Source: Tenacibaculum maritimum NCIMB 2154
GTDB lineage: Bacteria; Bacteroidota; Bacteroidia; Flavobacteriales; Flavobacteriaceae
Assembly (NCBI RefSeq): GCF_900119795.1
Contig: NZ_LT634361.1
Coordinates: 3,085,001-3,149,000 of the forward strand
Length of the DNA stretch: 64,000 bases
Direction of reading: 5' to 3'
A program made the translations under genes and the position numbers. Every line of letters begins with the position of its first letter. The first letter of the stretch is position 1. Below the pieces are notes generated by a model, which worked only from the letters and a program-made list of their open reading frames with translations, had not been told where the DNA came from and searched no databases. Shown here piece by piece: positions 37,638 to 45,501 of the stretch.

Positions 37638-37943
37638 ATGGAAATCATTTGGACCAGATCGGCTAGACTTACCTATATAGAGGTTCTTGAAAATCTTAAA
37701 AAAAGATGGACAAAGAAGGAGATGAAAAACTTTAATAATTTGACCAATCAATTATTAGAAAAAATCAAAAACAAACAAGTTACTCATCCATTTGCAAATG
37801 ATAAAATAGGAATTCGAAAAGGAATAGTTCATAAAAATGTTTCTCTTTTTTATCAAGAAGATAGAGTAAATAATAAAATATATCTAGTTACCTTTTTTAA
37901 TAATAGAATGAATCCTAAGTCCTTAAAAAAGCTACTAAAATAA
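37638..37943 (+). CDS. RelE/ParE-family toxin
   Basis: 101 residues with the ParE pattern: MEIIWTRSARLTYIEVLENL, a central lysine-rich helix pair, FANDKIGIRKGIVHKNVSLFYQ and a C-terminal VTFFNNRMNPKSLKKLL. ParE toxins poison gyrase, RelE toxins cut mRNA; sequence favours the ParE side. Paired with the antitoxin upstream. Confidence 0.85.
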   Translation: MEIIWTRSARLTYIEVLENLKKRWTKKEMKNFNNLTNQLLEKIKNKQVTHPFANDKIGIRKGIVHKNVSLFYQEDRVNNKIYLVTFFNNRMNPKSLKKLLK

Positions 37944-37956
37944 GTACAGAGAATAT

Positions 37957-37992
37957 TAAAAATCAATGGTTAAGAAATCATTGATTTTTTAT
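37957..37992 (+). terminator. Terminator of the toxin-antitoxin pair
   Basis: AAAATCAATG (37959-37968) pairs with CATTGATTTT (37979-37988), followed by a T-tract. Confidence 0.75.
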
Positions 37993-38550
37993 TTATTAGT
38001 GTGAGGTCTGAAAACACACCTAAAAGAGAGGCATTAAAACACTTCAAAAATCACTAACAACAATCATAATACCTAACATACCCACAATTTAAAAAACCCC
38101 ATACTCACACCAATATCGTGCATATAATTGATTATATCAAAAAGCTATTTTTATTTTTCATACTCACAATAAACTTAATCAAGTTCATATTCCAAAACAC
38201 CAATCCATAAAATCACCTACCCAATTAAATATCAAAGCATTCCAATTTATAAAACCGATAATTCAACCCTATACCATACCCCCTATAATTTAAAACCACA
38301 GTAAAAAAGATTTATTTTCACAAAAAACAAAGCATCATGTTGTTATCATTTCACTTTTCAACGACAAACAAACCAATACCCTTTGTCAAACCAAACAAAA
38401 TTTTAAATTCCTTAAAAGAAAAAGATTATTCGTAAATTTATATCAATAAAGTGATTGCAACTTTTTGTTTTGATTTGTAGGCATCAGAAAAAGTTGCAAC
38501 CACTTCAATAAACACATTTTAATTTTTTGAATGATACATAACATCAAATC
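37993..38550. other. Gene-free stretch before the rhodanese gene
   Basis: About 560 bp, very AT-rich, no credible gene. Its only clear structure is the inverted repeat at 38449-38505, listed separately. Confidence 0.6.
38449..38505 (+). promoter_or_regulatory. 18-bp inverted repeat upstream of the rhodanese-PNP-ArsM operon
   Basis: AAGTGATTGCAACTTTTT (38449-38466) and AAAAAGTTGCAACCACTT (38488-38505) are complementary with one mismatch and a 21-base loop, ending 45 bp before the ATG at 38551. Could be an operator, a leader structure or a small-RNA hairpin. Confidence 0.5.
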
Positions 38551-39048
38551 ATGAAAAAACTAATTACGCTCTTATGCCTTGCAACAAGCTTCTCTATATG
38601 CGGACAAAAAGACTTATCGAAATTATTAAAGAAGCTAAATAATGAAAGCATTCCTTATATTTCTGTAGATAGCTTACACACAATTTCTAACAACGTCATA
38701 CTCCTAGACGCAAGAGAACCAAAAGAATTCGACACCAGTCATTTACCCAATGCAATTCCCGTAGGATACAATTTATTTAACATACAACAAACAATACAGC
38801 AGCTTCCCGCAGATAAAAACGCTAAAATTGTTGTTTATTGCTCCTTAGGAATCCGATCGGAAGATATTGCCGAACAACTAAAAGCAAAAGGATATACAAA
38901 CATCTTCAATTTATACGGAGGAATTTTCGAATGGAAAAACAAAGGAAAAACCATAGTCAACTCTAAAAACAACCCTACAAACAACGTCCACACCTTCAAT
39001 AAAAAATGGAGCAAATGGCTTTTAAAAGGAAACAAAATATATGAATAA
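38551..39048 (+). CDS. Secreted rhodanese-like protein
   Basis: 165 residues: signal peptide (LLCLATSFSICGQ) and one rhodanese domain with DAREPKEFDTSHLPNA, active-site loop YCSLGIRSEDIA and the closing LYGGIFEWKNKG. Periplasmic by its signal. Starts the second half of the arsenosugar region; its end overlaps the next gene by 8 bp. Rhodaneses are frequent partners of arsenic genes, where sulfur transfer or arsenate reduction chemistry is suspected. Confidence 0.87.
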   Translation: MKKLITLLCLATSFSICGQKDLSKLLKKLNNESIPYISVDSLHTISNNVILLDAREPKEFDTSHLPNAIPVGYNLFNIQQTIQQLPADKNAKIVVYCSLGIRSEDIAEQLKAKGYTNIFNLYGGIFEWKNKGKTIVNSKNNPTNNVHTFNKKWSKWLLKGNKIYE

Positions 39049-39643
39049 AAACCTATTATTAATTTTTACACGAAATCCTGAACTAGGAAAAGTAAAAACA
39101 CGCTTAGCAAAAGCCGTTGGAAATGAAACCGCTTTAACAATTTACAAGTTTTTGCTCGATAAAACCAAAAAAGTTACACAAAACCTCAATTGCGACAAAG
39201 CCGTATATTATTCCGTACAAGTAAGAAACCATGATATTTGGGAGGAAAAAAACTATCAAAAAAAACTTCAAAAAGGAGAAGATTTAGGCATTAGAATGCA
39301 CAACGCCTTTCAAGAAGCCTTTGAAAACAACTATGAAAAAGTCCTTATCATTGGTAGCGACTTATACGATTTAACCCCTAATCATATCCATGAAGCCTTT
39401 GATAAATTAAATTCGAATGAGGTGGTCATAGGCCCTGCAAAAGACGGAGGCTATTACCTTCTTGGTATGAAAAAACTAATACCTTCTATTTTTAAAAATA
39501 AAAACTGGGGTACCTCATCTGTAAGAAAAGATACTTTAAAAGATCTAGAAAAAGTAAACGTACATTTGCTAGAACCATTAAATGATGTAGATCTTATTGA
39601 AGATATTGAAGACCACCCTGCATTTTATCAATTTTTGAAATAA
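39041..39643 (+). CDS. DUF2064 glycosyltransferase, arsenosugar type (copy 2)
   Basis: 200 residues. MNKNLLLIFTRNPELGKVKTRLAKAVG start typical of the TIGR04282-like group, acidic motif IIGSDLYDL and GPAKDGGYYLLGMK. This is the canonical member; copy 1 at 28894 is more diverged. Predicted to act on a sugar-phosphate or the dimethylarsinoyl-ribose made after ArsS and the phosphorylase. Exact reaction unknown. Confidence 0.86.
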   Translation: MNKNLLLIFTRNPELGKVKTRLAKAVGNETALTIYKFLLDKTKKVTQNLNCDKAVYYSVQVRNHDIWEEKNYQKKLQKGEDLGIRMHNAFQEAFENNYEKVLIIGSDLYDLTPNHIHEAFDKLNSNEVVIGPAKDGGYYLLGMKKLIPSIFKNKNWGTSSVRKDTLKDLEKVNVHLLEPLNDVDLIEDIEDHPAFYQFLK

Positions 39644-39705
39644 CAACAATTACAATCAACAAATAATAGCAAATACCTTACATAAAACAAAAGGTAAACA
39701 ATATA

Positions 39706-40521
39706 ATGAAACAACAACAATTACAAGAAACCAAAAACTACTTAGTAGCCAAAGGAATAACCAAACCGAGTATCGGAATTATTCTAGGAACAGGTCTTGG
39801 ACAACTCGTTCAAGAAATTGAAATAGAGCAAGAAATCCCTTATTCTGAAATTCCTCACTTCCCACAAGCAACTGTAGAATTCCATTCAGGTAAATTAATT
39901 TATGGTACCCTATCAGGCAAAAAAGTACTCGTTATGTCTGGAAGATTCCATTTATACGAGGGCTATAACTTATGGGAAGTAACCTATGGAGTACGTACCA
40001 TGCACCAACTAGGCATTACAACATTACTAGTATCCAATGCTGCTGGAGCCGTTAATCTACAGTATAAAAAAGGCACCTTAATGCTCATAGAAGACCACAT
40101 AAACCTGCAAGGAGGATCTCCCTTAGCTTTTAAAGGTGCTGGAAACTTTGGAGAGCTATTTGCCGATATGCTAGCTCCTTACTCTAAAAAAATAAACGCA
40201 CAATTGAAAGGCATTGCTGCTGATCACGACATAGATTTGAAAGAGGGAGTTTACGCCAGTGTTGTAGGACCTCAATTAGAAACAAGAGCAGAATATAGAA
40301 TGTTGCAAATTTTAGAAGTAGATGCCGTTGGAATGAGTACCGTACCTGAAGTAATTGTAGCCAAACATTTAAACTTACCTTGCGCAGCAATATCAGTACT
40401 AACAGACGAATGCGATCCTAAAAATTTGCAACCAGTAAATATCCAAGAAATCATAGAAATTGCTGGAAAAGCAGAACCTAAAATGATTACCTTATTTAAA
40501 GAATTGATAAAAATTATTTAA
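39706..40521 (+). CDS. Purine nucleoside phosphorylase (trimeric type)
   Basis: 271 residues. GTGLGQLV phosphate loop, EFHSGKLIYGTLSGKKVLVM, GRFHLYEGY, SNAAGAVN, the substrate-site glutamate in VVGPQLETRAEYRML and the base-binding region (ISVLTDECDPKNL). It splits purine nucleosides to base and ribose-1-phosphate. In this operon it could remove adenine from the ArsS product to leave dimethylarsinoyl-ribose phosphate; this is inference from context. Its stop overlaps the next start (TAATG). Confidence 0.92.
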   Translation: MKQQQLQETKNYLVAKGITKPSIGIILGTGLGQLVQEIEIEQEIPYSEIPHFPQATVEFHSGKLIYGTLSGKKVLVMSGRFHLYEGYNLWEVTYGVRTMHQLGITTLLVSNAAGAVNLQYKKGTLMLIEDHINLQGGSPLAFKGAGNFGELFADMLAPYSKKINAQLKGIAADHDIDLKEGVYASVVGPQLETRAEYRMLQILEVDAVGMSTVPEVIVAKHLNLPCAAISVLTDECDPKNLQPVNIQEIIEIAGKAEPKMITLFKELIKII

Positions 40522-40949
40522 TGCAAAAAAACAAACAAATAGCAGTAACTATCATTCGATTAATTCTTGGATTCATCTTCTTTTTTCAAGGCTTTGGAAA
40601 AGTTTTTAAATTTGGACTATACAATGTTTATACAAATTTTTTCTTAGCAAGCTACAGAGAAATACTCCCTGATTTTTTATTGCTATTTACCGCCTACTAT
40701 ACTTCAATCATAGAGTTAGTAGCGGGCTTTTTACTAATTATAGGCTTTAAAAGAGATATGGCTCTATACGCACTAGCAAGTGTTTTAGTGATTGTAACTA
40801 TTGGTCATGGATTAAAAGAACCCGTATGGGATTTATCACACGTAATGTATAGAACCATTTTATTAGTAAGTTTGTTATTATTACCTACAGAATTAGACTT
40901 TTTTTCTATAGACAACCGCCTTTATACTAAATCAAAAAAACAAATATGA
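40521..40949 (+). CDS. DoxX-family membrane protein
   Basis: 142 residues, four membrane helices, with the DoxX/MauE-like opening TIIRLILGFIFFFQGFGKVFKFG. Coupled to PNP by a one-base overlap and to arsM by a 4-bp overlap. DoxX-type proteins are small redox- or thiol-related membrane proteins; the role here is unknown. Confidence 0.8.
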   Translation: MQKNKQIAVTIIRLILGFIFFFQGFGKVFKFGLYNVYTNFFLASYREILPDFLLLFTAYYTSIIELVAGFLLIIGFKRDMALYALASVLVIVTIGHGLKEPVWDLSHVMYRTILLVSLLLLPTELDFFSIDNRLYTKSKKQI

Positions 40950-41914
40950 GTTACTTAGAAACCACACATAATGTATATAAAGAAGCTGCACTAACACCTG
41001 ATGTTGGCTTATGCTGTACTACAAATCCTATTTGGGAACTACCTGGATTAAAAATTCCACGAATTATGCAAGAAATGAACTACGGATGTGGTTCTACAGT
41101 TCATGCACGCGATTTAACCAATAATCCTAAAATGCTATATGTTGGTGTTGGAGGGGGAATGGAATTATTACAATTTTCATATTTTAATAGAACTAAAGGA
41201 GGTGTCATTGGCTTAGATGTTGTTGACGAAATGCTAGAGGCTTCCCGTAAAAACTTTATTGCTGCCGAAGCACAAAACGACTGGTTTAAAAGTGAGTTTG
41301 TAGATTTACGCAAAGGAGATGCAATGAACCTACCAGTAGCAGACAATTCTATTGATGTAGCTGCTCAAAACTGTTTGTTCAATATTTTTAAATCTGACGA
41401 TTTAAAAAAAGCAATTGCTGAAATGTACCGCGTACTAAAGCCACACGGCCGCTTAGTAATGAGTGACCCTACCTGCGAGCAAGAAATGAATGAGGAGCTT
41501 AGAAATGATGAACGTTTGCGAGCTTTATGTTTGAGTGGTAGCTTACCTATTGCTGAATATGTAAAAGCATTGACGGATGCTGGTTTTGGAACTATTGAAA
41601 TTAGAGCTAGAAAGCCATATCGAATATTAGACCCTAAAAATTATCCTACTGATGAGTTAATTTATATAGAATCTATTGAAGTAGCTGCTATTAAAGATCC
41701 TATGCCTAAAGATGGCCCTTGTATTTTTACTGGAAAAGCTGCTATTTATTATGGAGACGAAGACTTTTTTGATGATGGAAAAGGCCATACTTTATTAAAA
41801 AATCAACCATTAGCTATCTGCGATAAAACTGCGGATGCATTAAAAGATTTAGGTAGAGATGACATCTTCATTTCACCAGCTACTTTTCATTATGATGGTG
41901 GCGGATGCTGCTAA
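40946..41914 (+). CDS. arsM: Arsenite methyltransferase ArsM, arsenosugar type
   Basis: 322 residues. SAM-binding motif YVGVGGGMELLQFS, GLDVVDEMLEASRKNF and a VYRVLKPHGRLVMSDP-type post-motif. Cysteines at the positions expected for As(III) binding are seen (GLCCTTNP, MNYGCGS, DPTCEQ, LRALCLSG). The C-terminus ends in a GGGCC motif. ArsM methylates arsenite; ArsS then uses dimethylated arsenic. A rho-independent terminator follows. Confidence 0.9.
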   Translation: MSYLETTHNVYKEAALTPDVGLCCTTNPIWELPGLKIPRIMQEMNYGCGSTVHARDLTNNPKMLYVGVGGGMELLQFSYFNRTKGGVIGLDVVDEMLEASRKNFIAAEAQNDWFKSEFVDLRKGDAMNLPVADNSIDVAAQNCLFNIFKSDDLKKAIAEMYRVLKPHGRLVMSDPTCEQEMNEELRNDERLRALCLSGSLPIAEYVKALTDAGFGTIEIRARKPYRILDPKNYPTDELIYIESIEVAAIKDPMPKDGPCIFTGKAAIYYGDEDFFDDGKGHTLLKNQPLAICDKTADALKDLGRDDIFISPATFHYDGGGCC

Positions 41915-41930
41915 TAATAAACAAGCATAC

Positions 41931-41967
41931 TAAAACCTTTCTAAGTTAACTTGGAAAGGTTTTTTTG
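41931..41967 (+). terminator. Terminator after arsM
   Basis: AAACCTTTC (41933-41941) and GAAAGGTTT (41954-41962) with inner AAGTT/AACTT pairing, then TTTTT. Confidence 0.85.
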
Positions 41968-42048
41968 TTAAAACTCATTTTTTCCCTATTCATGAAGTAA
42001 GCTCTAACAACTTACTGCGTCAAAACCGAAATACAAAAATCTTATTTA

Positions 42049-43044
42049 ATGATCTTATTACTTCTTTTCATTGCTGCTTGCTTTTTAGCTTACAGTAATG
42101 GTGCAAATGACAATTTTAAAGGTGTAGCTACCTTATTTGGTGCTGGTATCACCAACTATAAAAAAGCTATAAATTGGGCTACTATTACCACTTTTTCTGG
42201 TTCTGTAGCCGCCATTTTTTTAGCCAAAGAACTCGTTAAAAACTTTTCAGGAAAAGGACTGGTTCCTAATGAACTTATACAAACACCCAACTTTGCTATT
42301 GCTATTGCCTTAGGAGCTGCACTTACTGTTTTTGCTGCCACTAAAATAGGCATGCCAATTTCTACTACTCATGGTTTAGTAGGAGGGTTATTCGGTGCTG
42401 GTGTTATGGCTGTTGGATCTGATTTTAATTTCGGAAAGTTAGGAAATACATTTTTAATGCCGTTGGTTGTTAGTCCGTTAATGGCTGCTATTTTAAGTTT
42501 ATTGGCCTATCTATTATTTAAGTTTATAAAAAAACAAATTCCCAGCTTACATACAAAAAACCCTACTTTATTTGGTATTAGTGCTCCTAAAATACTTGAT
42601 CGCTTGCATTACCTTAGTGCTGGTATTGTAAGTTTTGCTAGAGGCTTAAACGATACGCCCAAAATTGTAGGTTTACTAATTATTATCAATACCATTGACA
42701 TCAAATGGAGTATGATTTCCGTAGCCGTTATCATGTCACTTGGTGGACTTTTAAACGCTAAAAAGGTAGGAGAAACAATGAGTAAAAAAATTACCAAAAT
42801 GAATTCCGGACAAGGCTTTACTGCCAACATAGTTACTGGTTTATTGGTAACTACCGCTAGTGTTCATGGATTGCCTGTTTCTACAACACACGTTTCTGTT
42901 GGCTCTTTGTTTGGAATTGGAACTGCTACAAAAAAAGCAGATTATAAAGTAATTGGAAAAATTATTTTATCTTGGGTACTCACACTACCTATTGCTGCAA
43001 TTATGAGCGCTGTTATTTTTAAAGTATTACAAGTAGTTGCTTAA
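42049..43044 (+). CDS. Inorganic phosphate transporter, PiT family
   Basis: 331 residues, ~10 helices, with both duplicated PiT signatures: YSNGANDNFKGVATLFGAG and ARGLNDTPKIVGLLI, and the paired PISTTHGLVGGLFG / PVSTTHVSVGSLFG motifs. PiT carriers bring in phosphate and also arsenate, so it may be the entry route for the arsenic handled here, or a phosphate source for phosphorolysis. Confidence 0.93.
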   Translation: MILLLLFIAACFLAYSNGANDNFKGVATLFGAGITNYKKAINWATITTFSGSVAAIFLAKELVKNFSGKGLVPNELIQTPNFAIAIALGAALTVFAATKIGMPISTTHGLVGGLFGAGVMAVGSDFNFGKLGNTFLMPLVVSPLMAAILSLLAYLLFKFIKKQIPSLHTKNPTLFGISAPKILDRLHYLSAGIVSFARGLNDTPKIVGLLIIINTIDIKWSMISVAVIMSLGGLLNAKKVGETMSKKITKMNSGQGFTANIVTGLLVTTASVHGLPVSTTHVSVGSLFGIGTATKKADYKVIGKIILSWVLTLPIAAIMSAVIFKVLQVVA

Positions 43045-43066
43045 TTTTATAAAATATCTTTTTACT

Positions 43067-43102
43067 GTATTTATTTCCTTATTTTTATAAGGAAATAAAT
43101 AC
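43067..43102 (+). terminator. Perfect 16-bp hairpin after the PiT gene
   Basis: GTATTTATTTCCTTAT (43067-43082) and ATAAGGAAATAAATAC (43087-43102) with a 4-base loop. It lies 11 bp before the next ATG and lacks a U-tract, so it could instead control the next gene. Confidence 0.55.
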
Positions 43103-43113
43103 CTCCAATACTT

Positions 43114-44004
43114 ATGGAAAAGTATCTTAATATCATACGTAATTCCTATGCTAACTATTGGAATTACCTCAAACAGTCTGTTTTATTTGAATTGAATTGG
43201 GAAAACTATTTTTATGGACTCATACTAATATCACTCGTTGTTTGGTGCTTAGAAATACTATTCCCTTGGCGTAAAAACCAAGCCTTATTTAGAAAAGATT
43301 TTTGGTTGGATACCTTTTATATGTTCTTTAATTTCTTTTTACTAAACCTTATTGTTCTAATTGCCTTATCCAATACAGCAGCGGAACTTTTTAATGACCT
43401 ACTCCATACCATAGGACTTTCTATAAGCCACTTTCAATTATTTGAATTGAATTCCCTTCCTTACCTGATAAAAATTTTAATCTTTTTTATCCTCATAGAT
43501 TTTGTACAATGGTACACTCATACCCTACTACATAAGTATGATTTTTTATGGAACTTTCATAAAGTACATCACTCTGTAAAAGAAATGGGCTTTGCTGCTC
43601 ACTTACGGTATCATTGGATGGAACCCGTCATTTATAATTCGATGAAGTACATTCCTTTAGCAATTATAGGCGGATTTAATGCAGAAGATGTTGCTATTGT
43701 TCATTTCTTTAACATCTTTATAGGACACTTAAATCATGCCAATGTTGGATGGGATTATGGGGTTTTAAAATACCTACTAAATAACCCTAAAATGCACATT
43801 TGGCATCATGCAAAAGAGCTACCTAAAGATAGAGAAAAAGGAGTTAATTTTGGAATCACATTAAGCATCTGGGATTACCTATTTAAAACAAATTACATTC
43901 CTTATAATGGAAAAGACATAGCACTAGGTTTTGAAAACGATGCTAGCTTTCCTAAAGATTTTATACATCAAGAAATATATCCACTAGGTAAAAAGGACTT
44001 TTAG
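43114..44004 (+). CDS. Sterol desaturase / fatty acid hydroxylase superfamily protein
   Basis: 296 residues, ~5 membrane segments and the histidine-box pattern of the di-iron family: HTLLH, FHKVHHS, and HIWHHAK plus LNHANVGWD. Members hydroxylate or desaturate lipids and sterols. Last gene of the arsenic region; a link to arsenolipid formation is possible but only suggested by position. Confidence 0.9.
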   Translation: MEKYLNIIRNSYANYWNYLKQSVLFELNWENYFYGLILISLVVWCLEILFPWRKNQALFRKDFWLDTFYMFFNFFLLNLIVLIALSNTAAELFNDLLHTIGLSISHFQLFELNSLPYLIKILIFFILIDFVQWYTHTLLHKYDFLWNFHKVHHSVKEMGFAAHLRYHWMEPVIYNSMKYIPLAIIGGFNAEDVAIVHFFNIFIGHLNHANVGWDYGVLKYLLNNPKMHIWHHAKELPKDREKGVNFGITLSIWDYLFKTNYIPYNGKDIALGFENDASFPKDFIHQEIYPLGKKDF

Positions 44005-44036
44005 ATACTTTTCAATGTTACCCCACCCTAACAAAC

Positions 44037-44500
44037 TTGTACAACTTTTTACCTCAATTTCTTGTACAAGATTCTTATACCTCTTCCAATAGTTTGTACA
44101 ACTTTTTAACTCTATTTCTTGTACAAACTTTTTATACCCCTTCCAATAGTTTGTACAACTTTTTAACTCTATTTCTTGTACAAACTTTTTATACCTCTTC
44201 CAATAGTTTGTACAACTTTTTAACTCTATTTCTTGTACAAACTTTTTATACCCCTTCCAATAGTTTGTACAACTTTTTAACTCTATTTCTTGTACAAACT
44301 TTTTATACCTCCTCCAATAGTTTGTACAACTTTTTAACTCTATTTCTTGTACAAACTTTTTATACCTCCTCCAATAGTTTGTACAACTTTTTAACTCAAT
44401 TTCTTGTACAAACTTTTTATACCTCCTCCAATAGTTTGTACAACTTTTTAACTCAATTTCTTGTACAAGATTTTTATACCCCTTCCAATAGTTTGTACAA
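44037..44500. repeat. Tandem array: eight 57-bp units, 17 TTGTACAA palindromes
   Basis: From the first TTGTACAA (44037) to the last (44493-44500) the array covers exactly 8 x 57 bp plus 8. Each unit holds TTGTACAA twice, 25 and 32 bp apart, joined by CTTTTTAACTC- and CTTTTTATACC-type spacers. Variation between units is limited to a few positions (for example CCCTTCC, CTCTTCC, CTCCTCC). Because 57 is a multiple of three, reading frames stay open on both strands, but there is no sign of selection for a protein. It marks the border between the arsenic region and the effector array. Confidence 0.93.
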
Positions 44501-44743
44501 CTAAAAGAGGTGTGTTTAATCTTTTTCAAAAAAAACAAAAAACAAATAAAATAAAGAACATTGTTACTTTGTTTTTGGTGCTACGTAATTGTACTTGTAT
44601 AAGAATACGTAGTTATACGCTATGAATCAAAAGCCGCTCATTTAAAACATACTAGCCTTTGTATTTTTATTTTTAGATTTTTGTTTTTTATTGTTTTTTT
44701 AAATACATTTGAAGAAGAAAAACTGTTATTAAAAAGTAAAAGA

Positions 44744-45496
44744 ATGCCTATTGTTGCTAAATTATATATTGGAAATGTAGAAAGAATACTACAACATGTA
44801 TTGGTAGAATACGAGCGCTATACTCGAAAAACAGGAAGACCAGCTACTGAAACTCTTGGCGGGTATGTTACTGTTTTTTTTACACCCAAAGGAGAGGAAG
44901 ATCATATTTTAAAATGGATGTTTACACATAGAATGGAGGATAAAACGATTGCGTATCCTTATAATCTATATACTTTAAAAAATGCCGAAGTGGTATTTTA
45001 TCAAGACGATTTTGATGGGCAAATCCTTTTTAAATATAAGTTAGTTGATTGCTTGCCTATTTATTATAAGGAGTACTTTGATGTACAAAGGGGAATGATT
45101 ACTGAGCTAACCCTTTCTGCTGCTATACAATATTTTAAAAACCTACCTCCATTAATTAAATCTTGGAATGAGTCTTGGACTCCTAGGCACGAATACAAAC
45201 CTCAAAGCATGGAGGATACGAGGCCTCGAATGAAGTGTTTTTATACGGACTTAGAAGGTAATACACAAGCCAACCCCACTACAGGAGAGGAAATATATGC
45301 AGTAGTAAGCACTCAAAATTTAATAGGACAAATCATAACTATTGACCTTAGCAATCATACCAAAGATTTTATATATAATGGTGAACGAATTGAAGATGAT
45401 TGTATTAAAAACTTTCATATTACCGCCAATACACATAAAATAAAGCTAAAAGTAGTCGCACAGCAAGAAGAAGATAGAGAAATTTTAACAAATTAA
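44744..45496 (+). CDS. tssD: T6SS tube protein TssD (Hcp) with C-terminal extension domain
   Basis: 250 residues from the ATG at 44744 (MPIVAKLYIGNV); earlier in-frame starts give an unlikely leader. The first ~150 residues fit Bacteroidota TssD: short N-terminal strand, RKTGRPATETLGGYVTVFF, a W-M-F-T-H-type loop (ILKWMFTHRM), AEVVFYQDD and the tube-forming end (MITELTLSAAIQYFKN). Residues ~170-250 are an added beta-rich domain (GEEIYAVVSTQNLIGQIITIDL) that resembles a segment of the next protein (GEEVYIVIQTQYMPDREITL). An extended Hcp followed by an effector suggests the extension loads the effector. Confidence 0.82.
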   Translation: MPIVAKLYIGNVERILQHVLVEYERYTRKTGRPATETLGGYVTVFFTPKGEEDHILKWMFTHRMEDKTIAYPYNLYTLKNAEVVFYQDDFDGQILFKYKLVDCLPIYYKEYFDVQRGMITELTLSAAIQYFKNLPPLIKSWNESWTPRHEYKPQSMEDTRPRMKCFYTDLEGNTQANPTTGEEIYAVVSTQNLIGQIITIDLSNHTKDFIYNGERIEDDCIKNFHITANTHKIKLKVVAQQEEDREILTN

Positions 45497-45501
45497 ACAC
45501 T

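Noticed and set aside
44037-44500. CRISPR array
   Set aside because: The whole 57-bp unit is repeated with no unique spacers and no cas genes are nearby.
43984-44538. Long open frames on both strands across the tandem repeat (184 codons minus, 155 codons plus) encoding 19-residue repeats
   Set aside because: They follow from a 57-bp unit being a multiple of three. Both strands are open equally and the differences between units change amino acids freely, so no protein is supported.
44681-44743. Upstream start for TssD
   Set aside because: The extra 21 residues are AT-rich leader; the ATG at 44744 gives the usual short TssD N-terminus.
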